The notes beneath the pieces are model-generated. The model ran no database searches and was not told the origin of the DNA. It was given only the letters and a program-made list of their open reading frames with translations. The position numbers were made by a program, and so were the translations under genes. Below, in pieces: positions 43,405 through 52,358 of a DNA stretch of 64,000 bases. The stretch is from Mariprofundus sp. UBA1536 (GTDB taxonomy: Bacteria; Pseudomonadota; Zetaproteobacteria; Mariprofundales; Mariprofundaceae): contig DCPU01000016.1 in assembly GCA_002323245.1 (NCBI GenBank), positions 65,876-129,875 of the forward strand, written 5' to 3'. Within the stretch, counting starts at the first letter, position 1. Each line of letters starts with the position of its first letter.

Positions 43405-44207
43405 TAGCCCAATTCCTTGCTGCGTTTGGCAGCAGCTTGTACGGCCTTGCGCACTGCTAAAGGCAAGTCACATTCGTACATCATATCAATGGCAGCTTGG
43501 GTGGTGCCACCTGGGCTGGTAACCTGGCTGCGCAATACGCTGGCTTCGCGGCCGCTCTCAGCAAGCATGCGGCCTGCACCCATTGCTGTTTGGTTGGCCA
43601 GTTGCACTGCCAGTGCTTTGGGTAGACCAAGGGTGACGCCTGCCGCAGTGAGCGTTTCTGCAAGCAAGAAAAAGTACGCAGGACCGCTGCCAGATACGGC
43701 AGTCACAGCATGCAATAGGCGCTCTTCATTCACCCAGGCGGTAGCGCCTGAAGCTGCCAAAATATATTCGGCTCGATCTTGGTGCTCCTGCGAGGCCTGG
43801 CTGAAAAGCACGGACATGCCTGCGCCAAGCAAAGCGGGTGTATTGGGCATCACGCGTACAAAGTTTAAGTTGGGGCGCTTGGCAGCTTGCTTCATTTTAT
43901 CAATACCCACGCCAGCGGCGATGCTGACCACTGTTGCGTCTTCAGGAATGCTGGTGCCCATATGCGCCAACACATCGTGCATGGTTTGTGGTTTGACCGC
44001 CAGCACAATGACATCGGCTTCTTTTACAGCTGCGATATTATCGTTGGTGGTGTTTACTTTGTACGCGGAAGCAAGGGTTTCTAAGCGTGGTACGGATACA
44101 TCACTTACTGTAATTTGCGAGCCATGATGACCAGCATTGATCAGGCCTGAGACCAATGCCTCACACATGTTACCGCCGCCAATAAATGTAATATTCAGTT
44201 GTTTCAT
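43404..44207 (-). CDS. proC: Pyrroline-5-carboxylate reductase
   Basis: Last step of proline synthesis. About 267 residues beginning MKQLNITFIGGGNMCEALVSG with the NADP-binding GGGNM motif. VLAVKPQTM, RVMPNTPALLGAGM and AVSGSGPAYFFLLAE follow, and the C-terminal VTSPGGTTQAAI is present. I use the ATG at 44207 after AGGA rather than 44234. The gene follows yggS with an eight-base gap. Confidence 0.95.
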   Translation of the reverse strand: MKQLNITFIGGGNMCEALVSGLINAGHHGSQITVSDVSVPRLETLASAYKVNTTNDNIAAVKEADVIVLAVKPQTMHDVLAHMGTSIPEDATVVSIAAGVGIDKMKQAAKRPNLNFVRVMPNTPALLGAGMSVLFSQASQEHQDRAEYILAASGATAWVNEERLLHAVTAVSGSGPAYFFLLAETLTAAGVTLGLPKALAVQLANQTAMGAGRMLAESGREASVLRSQVTSPGGTTQAAIDMMYECDLPLAVRKAVQAAAKRSKELG

Positions 44208-44214
44208 GAAAATC

Positions 44215-44868
44215 CTATGCTGTTGATGACTCACCGAAAATTTCGGAGCCGACGCGAATCATAGTTGCTCCCTCTTCAACTGCAATGCGCCAGTCGTTGC
44301 TCATGCCCATGCAGAGGTGTTTTGCCTCAGGGTAACTCGGCAAGAGTGCATTGCGGCATTGGCGCAATAATTGAAACGCTTCTCTGGCATCACCATCATG
44401 GGCGGCCATGCCCATCAGACCAATGATTTGCAGGTTTTTTAAAGCCGAAGCTGCTTTCATGAAGATGTCTAAATCATCGGGAGAAACGCCCTGTTTTTGT
44501 GGCTCAAACGAGATGTTCACCTGTACTAACACGGGTAAGATTCGGTTTTCTACTGCATCAGAGACGGCTCCTGCTGCTTCCAAATCACACATGGAGTGCC
44601 ACATATGGGCAAAGCGACCCACATATTTGGCTTTGTTTTTTTGCAATGGGCCTATCATATGCCAGTTGTTTTCAGGGTAGGCCAACGCGCGATCGCGCAA
44701 GCGTTGTGGTTTGGCTTCGGCAAAGTCACGGTGCCCTGCTGCCATCAGTGTTTCTACACTTTGATCATCGGTGTATTTAGAAACAGCAATCAATTGCACA
44801 TGTTCAGGGACTTGGCTTTTGACATGCTGATACCGCGTGGCTAAATCCTTATCGGTCACGATTGGCAA
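44215..44868 (-). CDS. YggS family PLP homeostasis protein
   Basis: 217-residue TIM-barrel PLP-binding protein. It has the lysine in LIAVSKYTDD, then AEAKPQRLRDRA (usually GENYxQE), WHMIGPLQKNKAKYV (usually WHFIGxLQxNK), LCMGMSNDWRIAVEEGATMIRVG and GEIFG-like SEIFGE. It helps to balance free pyridoxal phosphate. The start is a TTG at 44868 or a GTG at 44859; both lie inside the end of the upstream gene. Confidence 0.92.
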   Translation of the reverse strand: MPIVTDKDLATRYQHVKSQVPEHVQLIAVSKYTDDQSVETLMAAGHRDFAEAKPQRLRDRALAYPENNWHMIGPLQKNKAKYVGRFAHMWHSMCDLEAAGAVSDAVENRILPVLVQVNISFEPQKQGVSPDDLDIFMKAASALKNLQIIGLMGMAAHDGDAREAFQLLRQCRNALLPSYPEAKHLCMGMSNDWRIAVEEGATMIRVGSEIFGESSTA

Positions 44869-45973
44869 CCCGAATCATGAAGAAGCTGAGCAGGGCATAA
44901 AACAAAATGCCTTGCCCAAGCAGCAAATAAACTGTGAAGAAGTCTACTTGCACCAATGCCAAAGCGGCAATGCCCATCAAGGCTGAGAAACCGATAATCA
45001 ATACCACGGCCTGAGCTTGGGTGCAGCCTAGGTCCATCAAGCGATGGTGGAGATGGTCTTTACCTACATAATCAATCCATTCTTTGAAGTTGTGTACATC
45101 GCCTCTGGCAACACGCGCCACAGTGGTATAAATCATATCGAAAATCATCACCGAAAAAATCAGCAGCGGTGCAGCATAAGCTTTGATCACACTGTCGCTG
45201 GACCAATCGCCCATCACGGCAACCGAAGCCATCATCCAGCCCAAATATGTGCTGCCTGAATCGCCAAGAAAAGTGCGTGCCTGCTCGTAATATCTGGCGT
45301 TATCAGGCAAAAATCCTGCTGAACCACCAGCCACGGCAAGGCATAAGAAAAACATATAGCTTTGGTCGGTATGCCAAGCCAGCATACCCATAAACAAGCA
45401 AGTCACCGTGGCCAAGGATGCGGCAAGCCCATTGATGCCATCCAAGAAGTTGAAGGCATTGCTGATGCCAATCACCCACACGGCAGTGACCAAATATTCA
45501 AGGCCCACCCCCCACCAAACTTGTGGCGCAAAATGAATCATCACATCGCAATAAATGAGCACCACTACGGCTAGCATTTGGCCAGCTAATTTAATGGATG
45601 CTGATAAGCCTTTGATGTCATCCCAAAGCGACATCAAGCCTACAATCAATGCAGAAAGTACCACGCCTTTAAACGCCAGGGAGTAATTAAAATTGAGCAA
45701 TAAGGCAAGGTTGACGGCGATTATTACTGCTAGGCCACCGATACGGGGTGTGGGTTTGGCGTGCACACGTCTAGCACTGGGGTAATCCAAAGCATCAATG
45801 GCATGGGCAAAACGAATCACCATCGGCATCAAGGCGTATGCTATGCAAAGGCTGCCACTAAACAAAAGTAAACCATGAGTGAACAGCCCATCCACATGCC
45901 AAGGGATAACCAGGAATAAGCCAGTTGCTAATGCAGCCCAACGCATTATGGGCAAATCGAGTGTTACAAACAT
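44849..45973 (-). CDS. Undecaprenyl-phosphate sugar-1-phosphate transferase (WecA/MraY family)
   Basis: 374 residues with about eleven membrane helices. The polyprenyl-phosphate transferase motifs are DYPSARRVHAKPTPRIGGLA, NAFNFLDGINGLAASLA (Mg-binding and UDP-sugar site), and DSGSTYLGW. The cytoplasmic GKDHLHHRLMDLG (HxHH type) is also present. This is the WecA/TagO branch, which starts lipid-linked glycan synthesis with N-acetylglucosamine-1-phosphate or a similar sugar. It overlaps the DegT gene upstream and yggS downstream. The final glycan is not known. Confidence 0.9.
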   Translation of the reverse strand: MFVTLDLPIMRWAALATGLFLVIPWHVDGLFTHGLLLFSGSLCIAYALMPMVIRFAHAIDALDYPSARRVHAKPTPRIGGLAVIIAVNLALLLNFNYSLAFKGVVLSALIVGLMSLWDDIKGLSASIKLAGQMLAVVVLIYCDVMIHFAPQVWWGVGLEYLVTAVWVIGISNAFNFLDGINGLAASLATVTCLFMGMLAWHTDQSYMFFLCLAVAGGSAGFLPDNARYYEQARTFLGDSGSTYLGWMMASVAVMGDWSSDSVIKAYAAPLLIFSVMIFDMIYTTVARVARGDVHNFKEWIDYVGKDHLHHRLMDLGCTQAQAVVLIIGFSALMGIAALALVQVDFFTVYLLLGQGILFYALLSFFMIRVANRDR

Positions 45974-47007
45974 GAAAGGATTCCTTGGCTCATACGCTCA
46001 AATTCTTGCGCAGAGAAGTTGGTTAAAACAGGTAGTGAAACATTATGCTGCCATTGCAAATCAGTTTGCCTGCATAATGTTTTACCGCTGTGGTGAAGCG
46101 GCTGAATCACAGGTTTGCTGGCGCCAATGCCCAAGGCCTGAAAAGCAGCGATACAGTCTTCAGCGCTATTGATGCAACGCACAATAAAGCGAAAATGATT
46201 GCCAGTGGTGCCCGCTTGGCTGGAAATCCACGTGGCAGAAGTATTTTCAACTAACGCTGCAAACGCCTTGGTGATTTCTTGCCGTTTGCCCAATTCATAT
46301 TTAGCTACCAACAAGCGCTGTCTAGCCAAGGTTGCATGCATATTCGATAACTGATGATGGCCGGCATACGCTTGAGAAATATCAGCACGGTCAGGGTCAG
46401 TCATGTTGCGTATTTTGGCAATAATATGTTCATCTCGGCTGGCAATAAATCCACCATAGGCGCCGCCCCAAGGTTTGGTGGCATATAAAGAGCCAATGGT
46501 CATATCCCCAAAGCTGCCCGCAGCTTTGTCTGCCAAACTGCCGCCCACTGATTGGGCAATATCTTCAATCACTGGGCAAGGGAAGGTTTCAGCTGCAAGG
46601 GGCTCAATCATGCCAAAGGGATGAACAAGAATAAGGACATCAGCCATCGCAGCTTGGGCAAAAGCATGGTCTTTGTTCATGCACAAAAACGCATCGCAAT
46701 CGATAAAGAGTGGAATACCACCAATGTGTTTCACGGCAAATAAAAGGGAGGCGCAGGCATAGCTGCTCATCGCCACACGTGGTTGTTGTTTGCCTGCAGT
46801 GAGGTGGCGCAATGCCAGCATTAAGGCATGGGTACCTGAATCGATAGCTAGGACAAAAGGGATATTGAGCGCGGCGCTGATGTCGGCTTCTAAGGCTGTG
46901 GTTTCCTCGCCTTGGGCCAGCATTTGTGAGTGCACGGTTTGTTTGGCAGCTTGCTCGAAAGGCGCATCAAAAACAGGGCGAGAATGGGGAATCAAAGGAA
47001 GGTTCAA
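45964..47007 (-). CDS. DegT/DnrJ/EryC1 family aminotransferase
   Basis: PLP enzyme that typically makes amino sugars for surface glycans. It has ETTALEADISAALNIPFVLAIDSGTHALMLAL near the start, PVIEDIAQSVGG, and the PLP lysine in GSLYATKPWGGAYGGF. The C-terminal half (FRFIVRCINSAEDC) is normal. The only in-frame ATG (47106) would overlap the deacetylase gene by 73 bases, so I use a TTG at 47007. The start is uncertain. It belongs to the WbqC-PIG-L-WecA operon. Confidence 0.86.
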   Translation of the reverse strand: MNLPLIPHSRPVFDAPFEQAAKQTVHSQMLAQGEETTALEADISAALNIPFVLAIDSGTHALMLALRHLTAGKQQPRVAMSSYACASLLFAVKHIGGIPLFIDCDAFLCMNKDHAFAQAAMADVLILVHPFGMIEPLAAETFPCPVIEDIAQSVGGSLADKAAGSFGDMTIGSLYATKPWGGAYGGFIASRDEHIIAKIRNMTDPDRADISQAYAGHHQLSNMHATLARQRLLVAKYELGKRQEITKAFAALVENTSATWISSQAGTTGNHFRFIVRCINSAEDCIAAFQALGIGASKPVIQPLHHSGKTLCRQTDLQWQHNVSLPVLTNFSAQEFERMSQGILSCL

Positions 47008-47033
47008 AGGTAACTCTGAATTTATTTTCTTTT

Positions 47034-47645
47034 TTAAAGACGCATGCGAATAGGCACAAAAGCCTCGGCACAAGCAAGCTTGCCTTGCACGCCGCGAAAA
47101 TGGCATGTGGCCATAGCGATTTCGATAATATTCAGGCGCACATGGGTGCGTTCCACCTGCGAAGCATGCGCTTCAAGAGCAAGAATTTTCAGGGTTAAAG
47201 TGTCGGCAACATCCATAAATACGACGGGCTCAAAACCAATGGAAGATGGGGTTTCATAACATAATACATTGGGTACATAGCGCGTAGCAGATCGCGCTAC
47301 TTGCGATAGTGCCCTATGATCTTGGTGGGTGTCGTCATGGAAGTTGATATAGACGGTATCCGGATGCAGGCGCTGAATAACATCTTCAACACTGGCCATG
47401 AGCTCAGCGCTGGATTCGGGCAGCTTGGTGTCCACAAAGTTGCCCCAGTGCACTTCTTTGATGCCCAGCACTTTTGCTGCAGCCAGTTGCTCAGCTTGGC
47501 GCGTTTTTGCATCGCCACCGACATCGCCAAAGGTGGCAATATACACGTGTACTTCATCGCCACGCTGCACATGGGTAGCTAGGGTGCCGCCGCAGCCAAT
47601 TTCCAGGTCGTCGGGATGGGGGGCGAGAGCCAGAACAATACTCAT
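47034..47645 (-). CDS. PIG-L/LmbE family deacetylase
   Basis: 203-residue zinc hydrolase with the motif APHPDDLEIGCGGTLATH and the later NFHDDTHQDHRALSQ with its HxxDH metal residues. The family removes acetyl groups from N-acetylated sugars or sugar lipids. The neighbouring DegT, WecA-like and WbqC-like genes suggest a role in an amino-sugar-containing envelope glycan. It overlaps the WbqC gene by four bases (ATGA). Confidence 0.92.
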   Translation of the reverse strand: MSIVLALAPHPDDLEIGCGGTLATHVQRGDEVHVYIATFGDVGGDAKTRQAEQLAAAKVLGIKEVHWGNFVDTKLPESSAELMASVEDVIQRLHPDTVYINFHDDTHQDHRALSQVARSATRYVPNVLCYETPSSIGFEPVVFMDVADTLTLKILALEAHASQVERTHVRLNIIEIAMATCHFRGVQGKLACAEAFVPIRMRL

Positions 47646-48337
47646 GAACGCATATCTCCCATGTTGCGAATAATTGAGTGAGAACCTTCGCCGATATTGA
47701 ACAATACATCAAGCACACTCAAGTAAGGTATAAAATCACCGTGCAATTGGGGATAAACAGGCGGGCTTACTTGCTGAAATTTGAGGGTGATATGGTGGGA
47801 CGCAAACACGGCCTGATCCAAATAATGCTCACCTTCAGAGCCTGATAAATAGACATCGCCATCAAAATGTTGGGTGATTTTAATCAAGCGCGCTGTGGGA
47901 TCAGTATCGGTGATGGGTAAATCCGATGCCAACAGCAAGGGGGCTGTGCAGCCGAGCAGATTACCCAGATGCTGAATCAGGGCGACATTCAGAGCGACAA
48001 GGTTTGCATGTTCAGCTTGCATAATGGCTTTGATATCTAGCCAATACTGCTGGAAGAAAGGGGCTTTGGCATAAGCTTGTTCAATGCTAGCGATTTGTTT
48101 TTTTGCCCACAGCGGTGAGGCAATGGTGACTTCCTCAATACGCTGGGGAAAGCGGTAGTTTACTGGCACAGTCAGCCATTGTTCGCCTTGGGCAGTTTTG
48201 ATGCGGTTGCGATTTTGCCATTCGTTTTTGTGGTATTGCACGGTATCGAGAATCACGAACACATCGGCCAGCATCCATTTATGGAAAAATCCTGGCCATG
48301 GCAGGTAGTTGGGTTGATGGATGGTGATAATTGGCAA
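47642..48337 (-). CDS. WbqC-like family protein
   Basis: 231 residues with the signature ITIHQPNYLPWPGFFHKW, DTVQYHKNEWQNRNRIKT and WLTVPV near the start, and YLSGSEGEHYLDQ later. WbqC-like proteins occur in O-antigen and other surface polysaccharide clusters, probably as sugar-modifying acyl/aminoacyl transferases. The exact reaction is not established. It is three bases from the PHP gene upstream. Confidence 0.92.
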   Translation of the reverse strand: MPIITIHQPNYLPWPGFFHKWMLADVFVILDTVQYHKNEWQNRNRIKTAQGEQWLTVPVNYRFPQRIEEVTIASPLWAKKQIASIEQAYAKAPFFQQYWLDIKAIMQAEHANLVALNVALIQHLGNLLGCTAPLLLASDLPITDTDPTARLIKITQHFDGDVYLSGSEGEHYLDQAVFASHHITLKFQQVSPPVYPQLHGDFIPYLSVLDVLFNIGEGSHSIIRNMGDMRS

Positions 48338-48340
48338 AAT

Positions 48341-49843
48341 TTATTTCCTGACACGCACTAAAAAAGGATTGGCGACCATGCGCAAGCCTTGTTGCGCGGG
48401 AAGTTCAAAGCGTATCACATGCACACCTTCTGACAAGGTGAGGTTGTGGGTGAAGACTTGCCCATTACTTAAAATTTTTGGTTTTTCGACCACCTTGCCA
48501 TCCACGATCCAGGCGCCCTGAAAGGCGATAGCTTGAGCATCTGGCGCCAAATCAGTGATGCTGATGCCGACGGTTACTAGGCGACCCACTACGGCTTCAT
48601 CACCGGGCATTAAATATGGCGGTGATTGTTTATCTTTTGGGGAGTAGGTTAAGAAGAGTTTTTGCACTGACAAATGCTGATGAGGTTGCATGTGCCAAGA
48701 AGCCATGCGCCCTAGTTTTAAGGCGCTGAGTATGGATGGTGCATCGTTACTATCTGCCCACACATCCATGGGGTAGTTGCCCAAATATTCGCCTGATTGC
48801 CCTTCTTCGTGGTAGTCACCAGCGGCCACTGCCCATATCGGTTTAGCCAGGTAGCCACGCATATAATTAAGCATGTATTTGTCCCATGCCCCACCTGCTT
48901 CAGTGTTGTTATCAGTATCACCATAAAGGGCGGCAAAACCATCTGCGGTTGGGGCTGAAAATACCTTTGTGTTATAGGGAGGGGTATCAAGTAAAATGCC
49001 CGCAGGCCCTTCCCGCACACCCGACAAGGTGCCGGGGTGGGCCCAAATGGTCATCATGTTTTGTTCATGTGCACTTTGGATAAAATCATCCACTTGATTG
49101 GGCTGGGGTTTGAGCATCCATGTGCTTAAAAAAGCAATAAAAGAGCCGACCAATAAAAAAGCGATGCTTCGTTTGCGCTTGCGCAGCAAGACCCTGACCA
49201 AAATAAAGATAAGCACAAACCAGAACACCATGGATAAAGACTGATGGCCGTGCCCATGTTTGAGTTGATAGCTAGTGAGTGCTTGGATGTCTTCAGGGGC
49301 TTTCGCGCCCAAGGTGATAATATGTTGTTCGGCATCTCGAAGACTTAAGTCTTTGAATGGAATCCCATGCCATGTATAGCCAGGTGTGGATTCAGTACCA
49401 GCAAAGAGGGTGATGCCGCTGCTTTGTTGGGCATGGTTTAAATCGGCAAAAAAAGTTTCAAGCCCAGATTGGTAAAGTGATGGGTGCTCCAGGCTGTAGC
49501 CAAAAATATGGGGCATGGGCTCAAGGCCAAAGCGGATGGAATACCTATCATGTTCGGTAAATGCCAAGGCTTGAATGTGGCGCTGTTGGGCAAGTGAAAT
49601 CAAGGCGGCAAAATCATGTGTGCCGTCGGAATGATTGCTGCGCACATCAATCAGGGTGCGAACGGGCTTGCTTTGTTGCATGGCAAGACCCAAGTTGTTG
49701 TTTTCATTAGGCAATGTTTCGGCCAATTGTAATTTGTCTGCACCATCAAAACTTTGGAGCAATAAATCGCGGTCTAGGCTGCTAGGCGCTGCATATGCCT
49801 GGTAAGTAAATATCATCACAATAAAAAAAGTGAAGGTGCGCAT
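48341..49843 (-). CDS. PHP-domain metal hydrolase with an internal membrane hairpin
   Basis: 500 residues starting MRTFTFFIVMIFTYQAYA, a signal peptide. Metal-binding groups of a PHP domain follow: RSNHSDGTHD (H71, D73, H76), AFTEHDR (E97-H98-D99), WAHPG (about 262) and AAGDYHEEG. Between TEHD and WAHPG lie two hydrophobic helices (about 208-248) joined by a short very basic loop, LLRKRKRS. The protein therefore crosses the membrane twice in the middle of the enzyme. Both halves of the active site would be periplasmic. The last 120 residues are beta-rich. I use the ATG at 49843; the longer upstream reading is basic and unlike a signal. It is the first gene of the envelope operon. Confidence 0.8.
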   Translation of the reverse strand: MRTFTFFIVMIFTYQAYAAPSSLDRDLLLQSFDGADKLQLAETLPNENNNLGLAMQQSKPVRTLIDVRSNHSDGTHDFAALISLAQQRHIQALAFTEHDRYSIRFGLEPMPHIFGYSLEHPSLYQSGLETFFADLNHAQQSSGITLFAGTESTPGYTWHGIPFKDLSLRDAEQHIITLGAKAPEDIQALTSYQLKHGHGHQSLSMVFWFVLIFILVRVLLRKRKRSIAFLLVGSFIAFLSTWMLKPQPNQVDDFIQSAHEQNMMTIWAHPGTLSGVREGPAGILLDTPPYNTKVFSAPTADGFAALYGDTDNNTEAGGAWDKYMLNYMRGYLAKPIWAVAAGDYHEEGQSGEYLGNYPMDVWADSNDAPSILSALKLGRMASWHMQPHQHLSVQKLFLTYSPKDKQSPPYLMPGDEAVVGRLVTVGISITDLAPDAQAIAFQGAWIVDGKVVEKPKILSNGQVFTHNLTLSEGVHVIRFELPAQQGLRMVANPFLVRVRK

Positions 49844-50052
49844 AAAAGCTGGGATTCGCAAAATATAAGCCTCCAAAAGTCTGCTGCGCGATGTTGGGCA
49901 GAGTATAGTCATAGGTATTGTGTTTATGAATCGACAATCACGCCTGTATCGGTAAGCAAGCTTGTCGCCATGGCTCATAAACCACTTTCGTCTCACGGTT
50001 ATGGTGTTATGCTTGTGCCACGAAGAGCTCTGTTCAAGAAAGGAAGTGCGAT

Positions 50053-51153
50053 TTGGAAGGTACTCAAAAGCCAGCAAATGCGGACAACGCCGATTTATCT
50101 GCAAAAGGTGCCAACCTTGCAGGTTTGATGGATGCGGCCTATGTTTTTATGGGCCTGGACGGCCGTATCATCGAATCCAATGCCTCGTTAGAAACGATGC
50201 TTGGCTATAGCCATAAAGAGCTCATTGATCATGTCTTTTTTGAAAAGTGGGCAACACCAGGTATGGGCAGCGCCCTTGCGGATAGCGTGATTTCTGACCG
50301 TGTGGTACGCGGCTTTACCACTGATATTTTGCGCAAAGATGGTTCAAGTATGCGCGCCTCTATCAACGCCCAACTCGTGTTAAGTCATGGCGATTATAAT
50401 CGCGGCATTGAGTGTATTGTGACGGATATCAGCGCTTCTGGTGACCAAGAAAAGTTTGATGAAACACTACGTAATGTCACTGGTGGCATCGCCCATCTCA
50501 TTAACAACCAAATGGCTTCGGTAGTAGGCACTGCCGATTTGATGCGTATGGAATTGCAAGACCGCCCAGAGCTTGCTGCCAAACTTGATCGCATTGCTGA
50601 AAGTGGCTTACAAGCTAGCGATGTGGCGCATAATTTGGTGGACTATGCTGATTCTGGCGAACATGAAGCGGCCCAGGATATTGACCTGAATGACATCATC
50701 ATGGACAAGATCAAAACCTATAAGCAACAGGTGCATGCCAGCAAGCCAAGAAACATTCGCTTAAACTTGACCCACGATATCAATCCTATGCGCGGTAACT
50801 TCAGGCAAGTGGCGAAAGTGTTTTCTTACATGTTTGATAATGCCATTGATGCCACAAAAAATGATGGGCTCATCATCATTGCATCGCAAAACTTACTGAT
50901 CCAAAATGAGAAAACGGGGCTGAACCAAAAGCATATTATGTTCTCTATTGAAGACAATGGGCATGGCATGGATAAAGACACCCAACACCGTATTTTTGAT
51001 CCTTTCTTCTCTACGCGATTTGCTGGCCGTGGCATGAGTTTGGCACATGCGCTCAAGATTGTGCAAAAACATAAGGGTCGAATCCGCGTGAAAACCGGGG
51101 CTGGAAAAGGCAGTGTTTTTTCCGTGTATTTGCCTGTAAGTGGCAATCAATAG
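50053..51153 (+). CDS. Cytosolic PAS sensor histidine kinase
   Basis: 366 residues, no membrane helix. A PAS domain at about 20-130 (VFMGLDGRIIESNASLETML, then LGYSHKEL) is followed by a histidine-containing helix GIAHLINNQMASVVG. The ATPase domain has the N-box MFDNAIDATK, EDNGHGMD, IFDPFFSTR and FAGRGMSLAHALKIV. The phospho-accepting His is kept, while the residue after it is Leu instead of the usual Glu. The start is a TTG at 50053 after AAGGAAGTG. No response regulator lies next to it. Confidence 0.88.
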   Translation: MEGTQKPANADNADLSAKGANLAGLMDAAYVFMGLDGRIIESNASLETMLGYSHKELIDHVFFEKWATPGMGSALADSVISDRVVRGFTTDILRKDGSSMRASINAQLVLSHGDYNRGIECIVTDISASGDQEKFDETLRNVTGGIAHLINNQMASVVGTADLMRMELQDRPELAAKLDRIAESGLQASDVAHNLVDYADSGEHEAAQDIDLNDIIMDKIKTYKQQVHASKPRNIRLNLTHDINPMRGNFRQVAKVFSYMFDNAIDATKNDGLIIIASQNLLIQNEKTGLNQKHIMFSIEDNGHGMDKDTQHRIFDPFFSTRFAGRGMSLAHALKIVQKHKGRIRVKTGAGKGSVFSVYLPVSGNQ

Positions 51154-51189
51154 GTTCTCCTGGGCAGATCATACCCATCTGCAGTTCGC

Positions 51190-51834
51190 ATGAAATCAAT
51201 CCCAAACGAACTCATCATCCGTCATCAACAGCAAGCCTATCCTGAAGCTATGGCTGAACAGGAAGTGTTGCGTGATGCCATGCTGGCTGGAGAAGGTCAT
51301 TTCCGCCTTATTTTCACCGAACATCCGCCGATTTATACCCTTGGCACATCGGGTCATGATACCGATATTTTGGCGCGTGATATTGATGGTGAAACCATCG
51401 AAGTGTTTGCTACCGGCAGAGGCGGCGAAGTGACCTACCACGGTCCTGGGCAATTGCTCTGTTATGTGGTTGCCAATTTGGCCCAAGAGCAAGACCTGCA
51501 TAAACACATCTGGCGCTTGGAAGAAATGATTATTCGTACTTTATCTAGCCTGGGTGTGCAGGCTGGACGTGATAAGCGTGGTATTGGTGTGTGGGTGAAT
51601 GGATTGAAAATTGCTGCTGCCGGCGTGCGTTGTCGCAAGTGGGTGGTTTGGCATGGTATTGCTTTAAATATCATGCCAAACCTCAAGCATTTTTCTGGTA
51701 TCGTGCCTTGCGGCATGCGCGATGCGCCAGTGACATCCTTAGAAAAGCTAGGTTTTCGTGTGAGCAGAGAAGAAGTGGAAAGCCTATTGGCGCAACACGC
51801 CAAAGACGTGTTTGCCGCCATCATCAAGGTTTAA
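51190..51834 (+). CDS. lipB: Octanoyltransferase LipB
   Basis: Moves octanoyl groups from acyl carrier protein to lipoyl domains, such as the two in SucB of this window. 214 residues with RGGEVTYHGPGQLLCYVV, RDKRGIGVWVNGLKIAAAGVR (catalytic Lys) and the nucleophile Cys in GIVPCGMRDAPVTSL. Its end overlaps the convergent apt gene by four bases. Confidence 0.96.
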   Translation: MKSIPNELIIRHQQQAYPEAMAEQEVLRDAMLAGEGHFRLIFTEHPPIYTLGTSGHDTDILARDIDGETIEVFATGRGGEVTYHGPGQLLCYVVANLAQEQDLHKHIWRLEEMIIRTLSSLGVQAGRDKRGIGVWVNGLKIAAAGVRCRKWVVWHGIALNIMPNLKHFSGIVPCGMRDAPVTSLEKLGFRVSREEVESLLAQHAKDVFAAIIKV

Positions 51835-52358
51835 TATTTCATCAAGCTAAATGTGGGCACACCCGTGAGCTTATCACGCCCCTTTAAATCTTCGAGCTCA
51901 ATGACAAACAAACAAGCAGCGACGTTTGCCCCCAATTTTTGGCACAACTGCACTGTGGCCGCAGCTGTGCCGCCAGTGGCGAGTAAATCATCAATGACCA
52001 CGACTTTATGACCATGGCCTAAGGCGTCTTTGTGAATTTCCAAAATATCGGTACCGTATTCCAGTTCATATTCAATGGCATGGGTTTCTAAAGGTAGTTT
52101 TCCTGATTTGCGGATGGGCACAAAACCCACACCTGTAAGCTGGGCTAAAGCTGCACCAAACAAGAAGCCGCGCGATTCAATGCCGACAATGGCTTCGACA
52201 TCGCGGGGCATATTAACGGCCAATTCGGATATGCATGCTGAAAAAGCTTCGCCATTGGCGAGCAAGGGGCTGATGTCACGAAAGGTGATGCCAGGCTTTG
52301 GAAAGTTTGGAATGTCGCGGATATAGTCTCGTAACTGAATTGCCGGATGCGGTTTCAA
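51831..52358 (-). CDS. apt: Adenine phosphoribosyltransferase
   Basis: Purine salvage enzyme converting adenine to AMP. 175 residues with IVGIESRGFLFGAALA, the PRPP loop VVVIDDLLATGGTAAA and GVPTFSLMKY at the end. The start overlaps the rpoS-like stop (ATGA), so it is co-transcribed with and coupled to the sigma factor gene. No unusual features in the protein. Confidence 0.95.
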   Translation of the reverse strand: MKPHPAIQLRDYIRDIPNFPKPGITFRDISPLLANGEAFSACISELAVNMPRDVEAIVGIESRGFLFGAALAQLTGVGFVPIRKSGKLPLETHAIEYELEYGTDILEIHKDALGHGHKVVVIDDLLATGGTAAATVQLCQKLGANVAACLFVIELEDLKGRDKLTGVPTFSLMKY

